Assembly: GCA_038049695.1 (NCBI GenBank) | Contig: CP142452.1 | Location: 30,244,501-30,308,500 of the forward strand | Origin: Cinnamomum chago | Taxonomy: Eukaryota; Streptophyta; Magnoliopsida; Laurales; Lauraceae | Direction of reading: 5' to 3' | Length of the DNA stretch: 64,000 nt | Shown here: positions 1 to 10,593 of the stretch, piece by piece | Numbering within the stretch: position 1 is the stretch's first letter | Layout of the letters: each line of letters begins with the position of its first letter | Notes under the pieces: generated by a model | Seen by the model: only the letters and a program-made list of their open reading frames with translations | Told to the model about the DNA's origin: nothing | The model's database searches: none | Program-made: the position numbers and the translations under genes

Positions 1-299
1 TTGGATGATGTCCAGTGAGATACTTCTTTTCATATCTCAATCAATTAAGAAGAATTATTGTAATTGACTGCAATTAAGGGCAAAGATAATATTTTTTAAT
101 GGAAGAGTAGTCTCTCACTTTGAGGACACAGTTCCACCCTCAAACATTGCGAATTCTCTTTAAAACCTCTTTCAGCGTGTTTGTATTTTTTCAGCTTCTA
201 TTATTATACTACATTATTTACTAAATTAAAGCCATTTGACCCATTCTATATTCTATATTCTAATAGTCCATGTATATACTTAAAATAGAAATGTAGAGT

Positions 300-620
300 A
301 TAACATGTTAAGTGGGAAGGAACATGGGGCGTGATATGGTGCGAACTTGCTGTCTGAACCAACTGTGGGGCCCACTGTGGGTACAGTTTGGGGATGGGAC
401 CGGCGCGGCGGCGGGGGGGGGTGGGTGGGTGGGGCGCGGGTGTGGAAAGATTCAAGTGGGACCACCCCAAGTATCACGTTTGAAGTCAGTCCCATGCCTC
501 TAACCCCTCATCCATGGCCCACAAGTTTAACGGCTTCATATTAAAAAAAATTAGCCTTTGATCCAATGCTCCAATCCATTTGGATGTGGGTGCCAGACCC
601 CTGGGATTAGTGACTATCCT
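300..620 (-). repeat. MITE-like repeat, copy 1 (inverted relative to copy 2)
   Basis: The reverse complement of about 440-540 aligns with about 1594-1690: shared words are AACTTGTGGGCCA, GAGGGGTTAG and TTGGGGTGGTCCCACC. A third related copy lies at 31841-32154. The GGGCCCAC-rich composition suggests a non-autonomous DNA element. The ends are not resolved. Confidence 0.4.
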
Positions 621-1439
621 TGGGGGCGGGGTTTCCTTGTTTGATAATTGACTCAGATTGAAGATAGGTGGGCCCCACCATGTGGTTCACACGGTGAGAA
701 CCCATGCGAACCACATGTACTGGAATATCCTATATGGGCCCTGATCCTAACTAATCATGGGTGGGGGATCAGAAGATCCAGGTGGGATTATCCCATATAT
801 AAAATTCCAAGCCCGATCAATCATCCTAACCTCTTGATTTGTGGCTCTCCTAGTTTCAATCCAACGGTTAGTCCCATTCGAAGAGGTTAAAGAACAAAAG
901 ATTCGTGACATTTGAAGGAGTTTTATTTTGGCCTTTCTTTTTGGTTTGGGGGTGGGGTCGGGAGTGGACCGGCGGCGGCGGTTGTTGTTTCATTTTGGAT
1001 GGTGAGGTTGGACTGATCAAGTGGGGCCTCACCAGTTGTCTCCATGATTCAACATCGTGATTGACCACGAAAAGCAATGACACTGTGTCGCAGCTTGCGG
1101 TTGATCTTTTGAGTTTTCTTTACCCACCCCCCACCCCCGAAAATAAGAAAAATAAAAAATATTAAAAAAATCTAGAATATTGTAAAATGCTAGAAAACAA
1201 TGTTTTTTTTTTTTCTTGTTAGTAAAGACTATAAAGCAAAATATTGGCCAAGAAGGACTGATATTTTGTATTGCGCAATCTCGTTATGATATCTGCAAAA
1301 TATTGTTGCGGTAGGGATTGATACTGGTTCATATCAGCCAATATAAACTAGTATTGGCCGATACTTTGAACCATGGTTGTCTCACACGGTGTGAAACATC
1401 GCCACACAAACAAAACCGTTTGTGTATATATAGCATATG

Positions 1440-1710
1440 TCTAGCACAAAGTTACCATGCGAGAAAGCATGTGGGCCCACTTCTCTCTCTCTCTCTCTCT
1501 CTTCTTTTTCACCTATACATCATAGACCTCATGGGGTTTACGCCAATCTGAATGGACTGGACAATTGGATTGAGCGTGAATGATTTTTTTTAACCGTTAA
1601 AACTTGTGGGCCACAGATTGAGGGGTTAGGATCATTGGATTGACTTGCAATATCATATTTGGGGTGGTCCCACCTAGTTCTTTTAATCCCACCTCCCCCA
1701 TGCCTAGGGC
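1440..1710 (+). repeat. MITE-like repeat, copy 2
   Basis: This copy has the opposite orientation to the one near 300-620. It contains the block GAATGGACTGGACAATTGGATT, echoed at about 31943-31965 as GAATGAACTGGACCGTTGGATT, followed by a Py-rich spacer and a TGTGGGCCAC block. A CT microsatellite sits at its left side. No target duplication was identified. Confidence 0.35.
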
Positions 1711-3330
1711 CCCACCATTTTTTTTACATGTTGCTTGCTATCTTTTTCTCCTTTTGTTTTTGGTTGGGAAGATAAGAAGACTTTTTAATAGAAACAAGAA
1801 GTATAAACTGATACAAGACAACCCACACGTCCAATTTGACAAGCCGTCCTTAGCTTTGGTTAGGTGACCTGCTATGCAGTGCATAGGATGGCCGGCAGCA
1901 AGCAAGCGGAAAGCAAAGTGAGAAAGGAAGAGAAGGGAAAGAGTAAACAAAAGCGACCAGAATCTCTAATGGAGGTTGGGATGAAAGAACAACAACAACA
2001 ACGATCTGTTGGTAGGATCATGCCATTGCCAGAAACTTAGAAGATATTCAATATTATCTGCTTACACATGAAGTCGTGTGACACCTACTACAAGTAATGT
2101 TCAACTTGTCTCTTCTGGAATCAGGTTAGATTTTTTCGTGGATCAACTAATATAGAAAGCCAATAAACGACATTGAGAAGCTCTAGCAAAACTCTATGGC
2201 GTTCCTGGGCACTCCTATACCTGGTGCACACCTAATTTTGGGCTATCACCTAATCTCCACGTGAGGTGCAAAGGGTCCTTGGAGCATTGAGGCCTTGCCT
2301 AATTTGACTCCATTAGATATGTTGAAACTGCATTGCCAAGTATCTGTGCAGTGTCCAGTATCTAGTACCAGTATGAGTATCATAATCCGTTGGGTGTGTA
2401 CACTTAACTTGCATACTATGATTAATGCCTTTGACTATAGAAGTAATATAGCATAGCAGCTGCAGCCATTGTGTACTTCTTGCGTCTGATACGTGGGCAT
2501 ATAGATTTTTATCTTGATCATGCGACCAATGCTCAATCCAATCTCTTTGAACCCTTCCTCTCCTGATGATACTGATCCAAGAACTATCAGCCATTAGTTA
2601 AATCACAAAGAAATCTTCACTGCACAAAGCCATTAAATTATTTATCTGCTCTGGTCATCACCTGTGCGACAGGCTCTCATGGCAACTGTTTATGACATTC
2701 ACGTGCTGTGCCACCTGCATGATCACTAGGGGGATGTGAATTTTTGTGCATGGCTATCAGATGCTCAAAATGTCAGCATGATGGATTGATTACCAATGGT
2801 GTAGAAATTAAGGTCTCAAAATCAATGTCAGGAAGGTGATAAAAAAAAATTAAATCAAGTTAATCTCAACTGTAAGTGTAAATCAGATGAGTGTCAAAAT
2901 TGACCTGGGGGTAATTAAGTGTGGTGAGTCAGGAAGCTTGATTGCCCTGGGCCCACAAGGGCTTTCAGAATTAAGTGCATTGAAAATAGTCAGATTAATG
3001 TCAAGTAAGTGTTAATTCATTGGACAATTTAATAGATTTTTAAGTATAGTTTTGCTAATTCAGTGGAACATCTAACAGATTTTTTTATTATGGCCTTTTT
3101 TTTTTTTTTTGGCTATTGTTGAGATTAATATCCAACATTCTTTCTTAGTCTGATCAGAGCCAAATTAGGTTATACGAGTGATTGCCATTTCACTGGGAGT
3201 GAATTATGAACCTGGGTTGGTTGACGATAAGTGGGCCTTACCAAAAGTTTCCAAATATGAAATTTGTGGTCTGATTCTCATGAAAATTGGCCCCAATTTG
3301 CAATTTTGTGAATGAGTTGGTCATGTGCAC

Positions 3331-3880
3331 CTGGATTATTGACAACAATATGGCAAAGTCTTTACATAGATTAGGGGTGGTAGCATGGAATGGCAAGGTC
3401 TTTACATGGATTGGGGTGGCTGCTCATGCTAATCATTTATTTAAGTTTCAACGTTTTATAGATCTGTACCTGCAGATAGATATATATATATATCTCTGCA
3501 GGTACAGCATGCATTAGTCAGTAGAATTCACATTTGAGCTGATAGTGAACTTGAGTTTGTTGGACTGGTAATTGGGCTGATAGTGAACTTGAGTTCGTCA
3601 AGTGATCCTGGATTATTGACAACAATTAAGGTAGCATGGAATGGCAAAGTCTTTACATAGATTTGGGGTGGTAGCATGGAATGGCAAGGTCTTTACATGG
3701 ATTGGGGTGGCTGCTTATGCTAACCATTTATTTAAGTTTTAACATTCGATAGATTTGTAGCTGCAGATTTATTTATATTAAAGTACATCATACATTAGTC
3801 ATATTATTGTCAAATAGAGGTAAGTGCTAATTCACCTTTGTGCTGATAGTGATCTTGAGTTAGTTGGACTGGTAATTAGG
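3331..3880. repeat. Local tandem duplication, period about 277 bp
   Basis: CTGGATTATTGACAACAAT occurs at 3331 and 3608. It is followed in both copies by the same words: GGTAGCATGGAATGGCAAGG, CTTTACATGGATTGGGGTGG and TTTATTTAAGTTT. The copies differ by scattered substitutions and small indels, so the duplication is not very recent. Only the first copy carries the perfect palindrome at 3464-3507. Confidence 0.75.
3464..3507. repeat. 44-bp palindrome / hairpin
   Basis: The outer arms are CTGTACCTGCAG (3464-3475) and CTGCAGGTACAG (3496-3507), which are perfect reverse complements. The middle is a mostly self-complementary TA-rich core. It could fold as a long hairpin. Confidence 0.8.
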
Positions 3881-4640
3881 CCTTAGCAAAAGTTTCCAAC
3901 CATGAAATTCACAGCCTGTTTCTCTTTTGATTGTGTTAATCATCTCCAGCAACTTTTCTAGCCTCAGATCAAGTCATGGCTAATATAAAGGGCTTGGGGG
4001 TAGAGGACTTCCAAATGATTTGTTACATAATATGATAATTAATTTTCCGGTATTTTCTTTTCTGGGTACATGAATTCTGTACACATCACTAGCTGCTCAT
4101 TTGCAAACCCAGGGCCGTCCATTATCTGGGAACCTTAATAGATGGCAGCCAAGGGAAGGACTGTGTTGGCTGATTTTTTGCAAGAGTTTAGATAGGCCCA
4201 ATCGGCATATATATATTGGCGTATTTATTAAAGAAGATTAGATTATGTAAGTCCCCCCACTGCTGTTGCCATAATCATATAAGGCAACTTGAAAGTTGAG
4301 CTGTGCGTGTAGTGTTGATGCTAGGAACTGTGGTTATTTTGATGATCATCAATGAAGCTAAGTGTTCATAGCTTATAAGGACGGCCCTTTTTTCTTCATC
4401 CGTCCAGGGCAGCAAATTTGCATAAACTGGGTAATATATAATATATTAAGCTGTTTGCTCTGTGAGGTGATATTGTAACTGGTAATCCTATCTATTGCAT
4501 TGATGGGAACTAATTGATGTATTGTGGAACTTGATTTCAATCCGCTGTTTCTTGTTAAGAATGGATTATCTGATATTAATTAAACCGTTATCAAGTAAAG
4601 AAGAATATATTAAGAAACATACTGACTTTCATTTGTGTAG

Positions 4641-5023
4641 AGGGTTACAACAGCAAGCACCTCACAGTCTCAACCAATGGCAGCTTGATAAGCAAAGAAA
4701 CCCTACTCTGAGTTCTCTGGATCAGGATTTGCAAGAGAAACAAATTACTTCTGCCACATCAGCTTCCTTGTTTGCAACATCAAACAGTCAGCAGTTCCTT
4801 TCAAACCAGCTGCCTGGGGGAATGTACCCATCAGTTCCTACAGCCCCTTTTGGGGCTTCCTTACCAGTACCCTCTCCCATGCAATCGGCAACACAAGCCC
4901 CAATGCCGCATTTGAATCAAACTCCAGCTGTCAACATTGGAGAACCACCACCTCCATACCCACTCTTCCCCCCAGGTCTTATCCCCGGCATGGTTAGAAA
5001 GATGCAAATTGGCAGTGGGGTAC
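4641..5023 (+). CDS. Host RNA-processing protein (SWAP/surp-CID, CHERP-like), last exon, segment 1
   Basis: This is the first of three in-frame pieces of one host exon. It begins after a TTTGTGTAG acceptor; the first exon base completes a codon and [12 protein letters not shown] follows. The encoded part is low-complexity, Q/S/P-rich, with a polyproline patch ([11 protein letters not shown]) leading into [14 protein letters not shown]. That is a disordered C-terminal tail, not an enzyme. From memory, such a tail followed by [18 protein letters not shown] resembles plant SWAP/surp-domain pre-mRNA-processing proteins related to CHERP. No SURP, RRM or CID domain lies in the window, so the family call is tentative. 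Read without splicing, the frame stops five bases into the adjoining solo LTR, giving a truncated tail. No RNA evidence is available. Confidence 0.6.
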
Positions 5024-7801
5024 TGTAACATCCCGCCCCCTAATGGCCTATTAATTATTATTAATTGTTTGATTAGTTAGTAAGTTAGTTTAGAGTCTAA
5101 ATAGTTGGGTTTATCGACGAATCGTGTGTGCGAAGTTTCGCACGATTCGGAGCGCGTTCGGGTAGATTAGAGGTCTTTTTATTAATTGGGTGAGGTTTTC
5201 AGGGGAATTATGAAAGTATGAGTTTTTGGTGAGTTTGGGTGCATTGGGTAGGTTGCATCGTTTCATGAACTTTAGTCTTCGGTCGCGTTTCGATTCGACG
5301 CGTCGAAGAGGTCCAAAACTTATCAAATGTATTTGTAGGCCAACCCAAACTCAACCCAAGCCCAACCCAAGACCAAGCCCAGGCCCAAAGCCCATGACTT
5401 AAGTTAGGTCACAACCCATCTTCATTTCCCTCCTTCATTTCACTCATCTCACTCAACAACAGCCACAGCACCCAGCAACCGGCTCTTCCTCTTCCTTTCT
5501 CTTCATTTCTTCTTCTCCGTCGACGCACACCGGAGCTCCGGCGGAGGTTCCAAGCTACTAACCTTCTTCTCCAAGCTTCCAAGAGTTCATTCATACACTT
5601 CTCTAAGAGTTTCCTTGACAACCCACTTAAAGGTAAGCTCTTCAAGCTTTTAGACCTAAGTAGATTACTTCCTTTAGATTAGAAATGGTGTAGATAAGCT
5701 TACCTTCCCCCTTGCATTTCATTTGTAGAGAGGTTTTGAGTGGGGAACCCATTTACTCAAGTTTGAGCTTAAGGAGGACCTTTCTCTTCCATTTCTTTTG
5801 AGTTTTGAGTCAAGCTCTTCATCAAAGGCAAGTGAATAGCTATGTTATTGTTTGATATGCTTGCTTTCCTTGATTTGTATGTTAAAATCATATGTTAGAT
5901 CATCTTTGCTCATTTGATCCTTTAAATGATTGAAAACATGATAAAATGATTCATAGATGGGAAAGAATGGATTTAGAGTTAAATGGCTTGATTAGTAGTT
6001 CTAATAGGTTGTATTTATTATGTTTTTAATTACTCATATGCTGCTTATTAGGTCCAAGAAGGGAAAAATGGGAAAAGTCCCATTTCAGCCAAAACAGAGA
6101 CTCTGCCCAGTTTCCGCAGGCTTCTCGGTCGACCGAGACCTGTGTGTCGGTCGACCGAGACAACAGGGCCCACTCGCCCGAGAACTCGACCGAGCCCTGT
6201 GCAGATTTTTGTTTATTTTTCCTTTTGAAGGGATTTTTACCCTGTTTTGTAGTGGACCTTGGTGGACTTTTGGTTGCCCCTTTTGGACTCATTTGACTAT
6301 GTACGAGGGACGTTTTGAGCAGACGATTTCTCGTAGTTAATTCCGTTTTCTCGGGTTTCAATTCATTTCAATCTTGAACGGAATTGGGCAACGGGATACC
6401 ATCTTATATCTATGCACGAAGAGGTTATGTTCTAGGTATCGTGAACCCTAATTCCTTTTGTTGACTGATTTGGATTGTACGAGACTTTGGAAATAACAAT
6501 GACCTAGGATTGGATTGTTTATCGCTTATGATTCTGAATTGTACCGTTTGGTACTCTCCGCATGAAACGTCCATGTTCTTTAGCTTCGTTTGTTTTGATT
6601 TGTTTGGGATCACATATTGAACTTAGAGGATGAATTTAGGATCCTTTTTGATGTTCCGTTTGTTTCAAGGTATGATCAAGTGTTGTGGCTAGACGGCTTT
6701 GATTAAGAAAGCATGTCGAGAACTACCTATGAGGATAAGTATGAAGTATGAAGAAGTCTGATTTTGTTAGTATGATTTGATAATGGCAAGGTAGTTTCTC
6801 CTTGGTTAATGAATCCTGCTCACACAGGAAAGTCTAGCCCTTCACTATTGTATGTTTAGGACTCTTGTGTCAGGCATCACTCAGCTGTTAACGCCCAGCA
6901 CTCTTGGGGCACCAATTGTGTGAGGACTTTGGAATGAACGTCTGCGCAGTACGACTTTTTATATTTTAGATGGATGTACACCATCAAATACCCGTTCTGT
7001 AAGAAGTATGAATGTTCGTTTTGTTTATTTTGTTTTGAGGGTATATTCTGATTGCTTGTCGGGTTTCATCCCGAGCCTATTGCTTTACTCTACCACAGCT
7101 CTCAGGTTGAGCCAGGAGGGTCAAGTGAAACTATCCCGTGGTGATTAGCCTATGTGATTTGCCTATTTGTTAGAAGTATGTTAGTTGATTTCATGATTCC
7201 TATGCTACACGTTTAATTCAGTCAGAACGTTATGCATCTCTTATAATATGGTCCTTTCGCTTATTCTTTAGTCTGTATATCTTTAATGATGATGTATCTA
7301 TTCTCTTGCCGACCTTTGTGTCTGATGATGCTACTCTTGGTGCATAGGTACCGAGCCATACTTTGGGGAAGAAGAAGCGACGGAAGAAGTTCAGGCAGAT
7401 CAGCCTGATGACTTCCTCGAGTACAGTACGGACGGCATAGTATAGCCGTACTGACCCCGTACGAGAGAGCCTTCACCTTTGGACTAGTCTATATGTTGGT
7501 TCTCTATTTTGATTAGGCCCGAGTTTGAGTGGCCTGATGTTGTAATTTATTTAGTCTTAAAACATGAATCTTAAGTAAGATATTCAGTATTACTCTTTAA
7601 CTATACATCTATGAGATACCACTTGTGTTTGAAGCTTCCGCTATTTATTTTATATGATTGAGAAAATGTTTACACCTCACTGCGGTCTTCGATCCAGATG
7701 GGACACGATTGGGGCCAGGTTACATTTGATTAATGTTGGGAAAAGTTTTAAATTGGCCCTAATCTCACGCATAACCCCGGTTACACTTTGGGGGCGTGAC
7801 A
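5024..7801 (+). mobile_element. Solo LTR 1 (long LTR, probably Ty3/gypsy), inserted in host exon
   Basis: It spans 2778 bp, from TGTAACATCCCGCCCC to GGGGGCGTGACA. It is flanked by the 5-bp target duplication GGTAC (5019-5023 and 7802-7806). It has no internal duplication, PBS or coding region, so this is a solo LTR left by LTR-LTR recombination. The TGTAAC...GTGACA ends and the length fit long-LTR Ty3/gypsy families such as chromoviruses, but family membership is inferred. It carries paired GGTCGACC palindromes at 6127 and 6149. The orientation is taken from the TG...CA ends and is not independent proof. The intact target duplication argues for a fairly young insertion. Confidence 0.85.
6127..6156. 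promoter_or_regulatory. Paired GGTCGACC palindromes in solo LTR 1
   Basis: GGTCGACC lies at 6127-6134 and 6149-6156, starts 22 bp apart. Each sits in the wider context TCGGTCGACCGAGAC. A degenerate half (CTCGACCGAG) follows near 6187. CCTGTG words lie next to the sites, as in the array element. Confidence 0.6.
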
Positions 7802-7922
7802 GGTACCGTACTCTCCAATGAGCCCTCTGGACATCCCAATTGTAATCCCTCCATCCACTGTCTCTCCTTCTGAGATACTGGACAGAGTCTCAAAGTTCTT
7901 CAAGGAGATAGGAGAGGTGAAC
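7802..7922 (+). CDS. Host RNA-processing protein, last exon, segment 2
   Basis: This middle piece lies between two solo LTRs. From the frame set by segment 1 it encodes [18 protein letters not shown], then [20 protein letters not shown], with no stop codon. The [12 protein letters not shown] stretch looks like a short amphipathic helix and is probably the conserved core of the tail. The first five bases duplicate the end of segment 1 (target-site duplication) and the last five are repeated at the start of segment 3. Its open frame between two insertions suggests that the insertions are recent or that the exon is still used. Confidence 0.6.
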
Positions 7923-8072
7923 TATTAGACTCCGTCCCGAGTTAATCTCGATTAACTCTATTTAATTGAACTTAAGACTAATTAAGCTGAATTAAATGCA
8001 CTAATGGTGAAAATATCGCCAAATGGAATTGAATTAGCCTAACTATGAAGTATTTAGGCTTAAAGAAATAGT

Positions 8073-8184
8073 ACCCACACTTAAAATGTTACCCACACTT
8101 AAAATGTTATCTACACTTAAAATGTTTGACCCACACTTAAAATGTTACCCACACTTAAAATGTTCACCCACACTTAAAATGTTC
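8073..8184. repeat. Minisatellite, unit ACCCACACTTAAAATGTT (about 18-20 bp, 6 copies)
   Basis: There are six units, nearly identical and separated by 0-2 extra bases, and the array ends exactly where the SINE begins. Confidence 0.9.
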
Positions 8185-8346
8185 GTGTGGTTAGGAAGTC
8201 CAGTTTTAACCTGGAGGTCCTGCCTTCGAATCCTTAAGGCCTTACCTGATACATAGGGCTTGTGGGTGGTTCTATGTATCCGTGGGTTTACCAATGATCT
8301 CCCAAAGGGGGGTCGGCGGGTTCCCATGTTATCAAAAAAAAGAAAA
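8185..8346 (+). mobile_element. tRNA-derived SINE inside solo LTR 2
   Basis: The head GTGTGGTTAGGAAGTCCAG contains a box-A-like TGGTTAGGAAG, and CCTTCGAATCC (8223-8233) is a box-B-like element about 35 bp downstream. A unique body follows, with a short A-rich tail (ATCAAAAAAAAGAAAA). This is the layout of a Pol III-transcribed, tRNA-related SINE, not a functional tRNA: the acceptor and anticodon stems do not close. A target duplication is not clear, because the left flank is a minisatellite. Confidence 0.65.
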
Positions 8347-9165
8347 CTATGATTAAGAAATGGATTGAAATGAATTAAATGGAAATTGGAGCTCAAATGA
8401 GCAAATCACAAACATTGGTATAAATACGGAATTGTACGTATTTTGCCGAATACGGAAAGTCTAGATACCAACATGTGTATCTCGACGAGTATGATAACTT
8501 TCGTATAAGACTTGAATTGATTCGGAGAGAAATGGATCAAATGGACCTTGCTTTGACTTGAATTGGAATTAAGGGGAATTAATGGACTTAAATGTAAAAT
8601 GCACTCTTATATAACATAAGAGCTTCATTCATCTCAAACCCTATGCAACTTTCACTCTCTTTTTCCTTTCTTTCATCCGTTTCTTCTTCTTCTTCCAATT
8701 AATCTTCATCAAAGGTGGATGTGAGGTGCACCAAGTTAAGAAGAATTCATCTTCTTCCTCTTAATCATCATCTTCATCCATTGCATAGAGTTCTTAGAGT
8801 TCTTTTGGCTTTTAAAGCTCCAAGTGAAGTGAATCCAAGCTAAGCAAAGATCAAAGCTTCATTTAAGGCAAGCCTATGCATGTGTTTATGTTTATGGATG
8901 TATTCCCATTGATTTTGATGGAAAAGAATTGATGATTCACATGTTATTGGATTTTAGGGGTTTAAAACCTCATTAATCTATGTATTTAATGGAATGGATT
9001 GAGATAAGAATGGTTAGATTAGTTAGATTCTTAGTCTTGAAATGTTTTGTTAAGTTTATAATTTCATTGTCAATCAGGTTCAGAAAGAAGAAAAATTGAA
9101 TAGATGAAAAATCTCATTCACTGCACTGCAGAACAGAACCTGTGTTCTGTTTCTGCAGTGTCGCC

Positions 9166-9290
9166 GGTCGATCGACCAGCAGGTCTCGGTCGACCGGGAC
9201 CACTGGATTAATTCTGAAACGTCAGACGAGATTTCTGTTCCGAATTTTAAGTTACAACTCTAGGTCGACCAAGACTAGTCTAGGTCGACC
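9166..9290. promoter_or_regulatory. Two pairs of GGTCGACC-type palindromes in solo LTR 2
   Basis: GGTCGATCGACC starts at 9166 and GGTCGACC at 9188 (22 bp apart). Further GGTCGACC sites lie at 9263 and 9283 (20 bp apart). CTGCAG words precede the first pair. The sites lie about 560 bp downstream of the TATA-like box, so they are not in an upstream promoter position. Confidence 0.6.
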
Positions 9291-10593
9291 GAGACTATGG
9301 AGAATTGTCCAAAAAGTGTAATTTACGTCTAATTGTCCGGAATTAAGAGTTTAAGCTTAGAGATTGACCAGGTTAAGTGTAGTAAGTAAAAATTTAGCCA
9401 ATCGCGAGGACCGTTAGGTCCGAGCGATTGGGGCACTCGATTCGAGTCCAGTGAGTTTTGGATTTTACGAAAACTAAGATTGTTTATGAGTCAATTAAGA
9501 CTAGTAATAGTGTTATACCTCCATAAGTGTTAACTAGGGTTATCTTATTGCATAATCATATAAGTAATGTCATCAAAAGTAATCATTGCATTGATAATCA
9601 AAGTTACACTCAATGGTTGGTTAAATGATGGATTGAACACGATACTGAGATTAATAGGAGTTGTTAACAGGTCTGGCACTACCTAGTGGTTTCCAAACTC
9701 CGTATTGACTGGAAATGAGACATGATAAATGAATGGTTACAAAAAGTAACTGAAATGATTATTCCTACTGCAGTAGATGAGAATGGGGTGTTCCGGAGCC
9801 CGTGGGACACCAGTGATCTCTGATCAAGACACTGGGAGATCTCACCACACTGGACCGAAAGGTCATTGACTGAAAAGTCATACACTGAAAAGCCATTAAT
9901 AAATATGGAACATTATGAATAAATGAATATGAAATGTTCCCTTTTGGGAAGAAATGAATGGAGTTGAAACCCTTGCTAGTGTAGTTGCCAGTATATGTAT
10001 TGTTCATGGTATGTATTATGAACTGTTTAGCACTGTTAAATGATGCATTGTTAGGAATTTATGAAATGTCATAAATATATGTATACCTTGTTGAACCGTC
10101 GTGTTCATGGTATTACTGATGATGTTACAGGCTCAGTTGCCCGTGCCAGTACCTCCGAGAACGTCCCGTCAACGGAGGAGGCTCATTCGCTACCTCCAGG
10201 AAGTCTAGCCGAATGGACATGATTTGAGAGCGGACACGTGGAAATCTTTTGAGAATTTTGTTGAAAGTATTTTATACATTCATTTTGGTATTATAAGTAT
10301 GTAAATGATGTCCCCTGCATTGTATTTTAAATATGCAGTGGTTGATGTTAGGAAAACTGAAATGAAGTAAAGTAATTTTACTGTTCATAGTAAAGTATAT
10401 GATTCGTTTTGTTAATGGTTGTCAATGTATATTATTTGTATATTCCGCACTGTACATTGACAGGTACGTATGCAAGATCCCTTGTAGAATTCGTTTTAAC
10501 TTCGGTTAATTCGGGTCTACGGGAGTAAATATGATTAACATCGTGACCCGGGGTTAACCCTAATGACTCTGATCTCGGGGCCGGGTCGTGACA

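Larger units (their letters stand above)
1..4640. other. Non-coding upstream/intronic stretch, MITE-rich
   Basis: I see no convincing exon here. The stretch has AT-rich filler, GGGCCCAC-rich MITE-like patches (about 300-1080 and 1440-1710), a CT microsatellite near 1485-1503, poly-T runs and a local tandem duplication (3331-3880). A splice acceptor with a modest pyrimidine stretch ends it just before the host exon at 4641. It is therefore probably the last intron of that gene, at least in its right part. Earlier exons were not found and presumably lie left of the window. Confidence 0.5.
5020..7802 (+). other. Candidate intron created by solo LTR 1
   Basis: The target duplication GGTAC supplies a GT donor (5020-5021, GG|GTACTG) on the left. 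The LTR terminus ACA plus the first base of the right-hand duplication make a CAG acceptor (ending at 7802). Removing 5020-7802 joins GGC AGT GGG to GTA CCG TAC with no base gained or lost and the frame kept. The donor matches consensus only weakly beyond GTA, and the pyrimidine tract is poor, so use is unproven. Confidence 0.35.
7923..10593 (+). mobile_element. Solo LTR 2 (long LTR, probably Ty3/gypsy), inserted in the same host exon
   Basis: It spans 2671 bp, from TATTAGACTCCGTCCCGAG to CGGGGCCGGGTCGTGACA, flanked by the target duplication TGAAC (7918-7922 and 10594-10598). Its GTCGTGACA end resembles those of solo LTRs 1 and 3, so all three may belong to related long-LTR families. It has no PBS, internal region or coding sequence. 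A TATA-like TTATATAA lies near 8604, followed by a CT-rich segment (about 8650-8700). It holds a minisatellite (8073-8184), a SINE (8185-8346) and four GGTCGACC-type palindromes (9166-9290). Confidence 0.83.

Noticed and set aside
2313-2594. A 93-codon minus-strand frame upstream of the host exon
   Set aside because: No recognisable domain; the tryptophan- and histidine-rich composition is unlike a real exon; the antisense position gives no support.
6026-6361. Opposed 106- and 111-codon frames as an overlapping gene pair
   Set aside because: Both lie in solo LTR 1 around the palindrome cluster, without start-site or domain support.
8185-8260. A tRNA gene
   Set aside because: Box A- and B-like words are present but the cloverleaf does not close, and a SINE body and A-rich tail follow.
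10539-10593. Upstream extension of host segment 3 into open sequence
   Set aside because: This sequence is the end of solo LTR 2 and is open in frame by chance; the target duplication fixes the host start at 10594.
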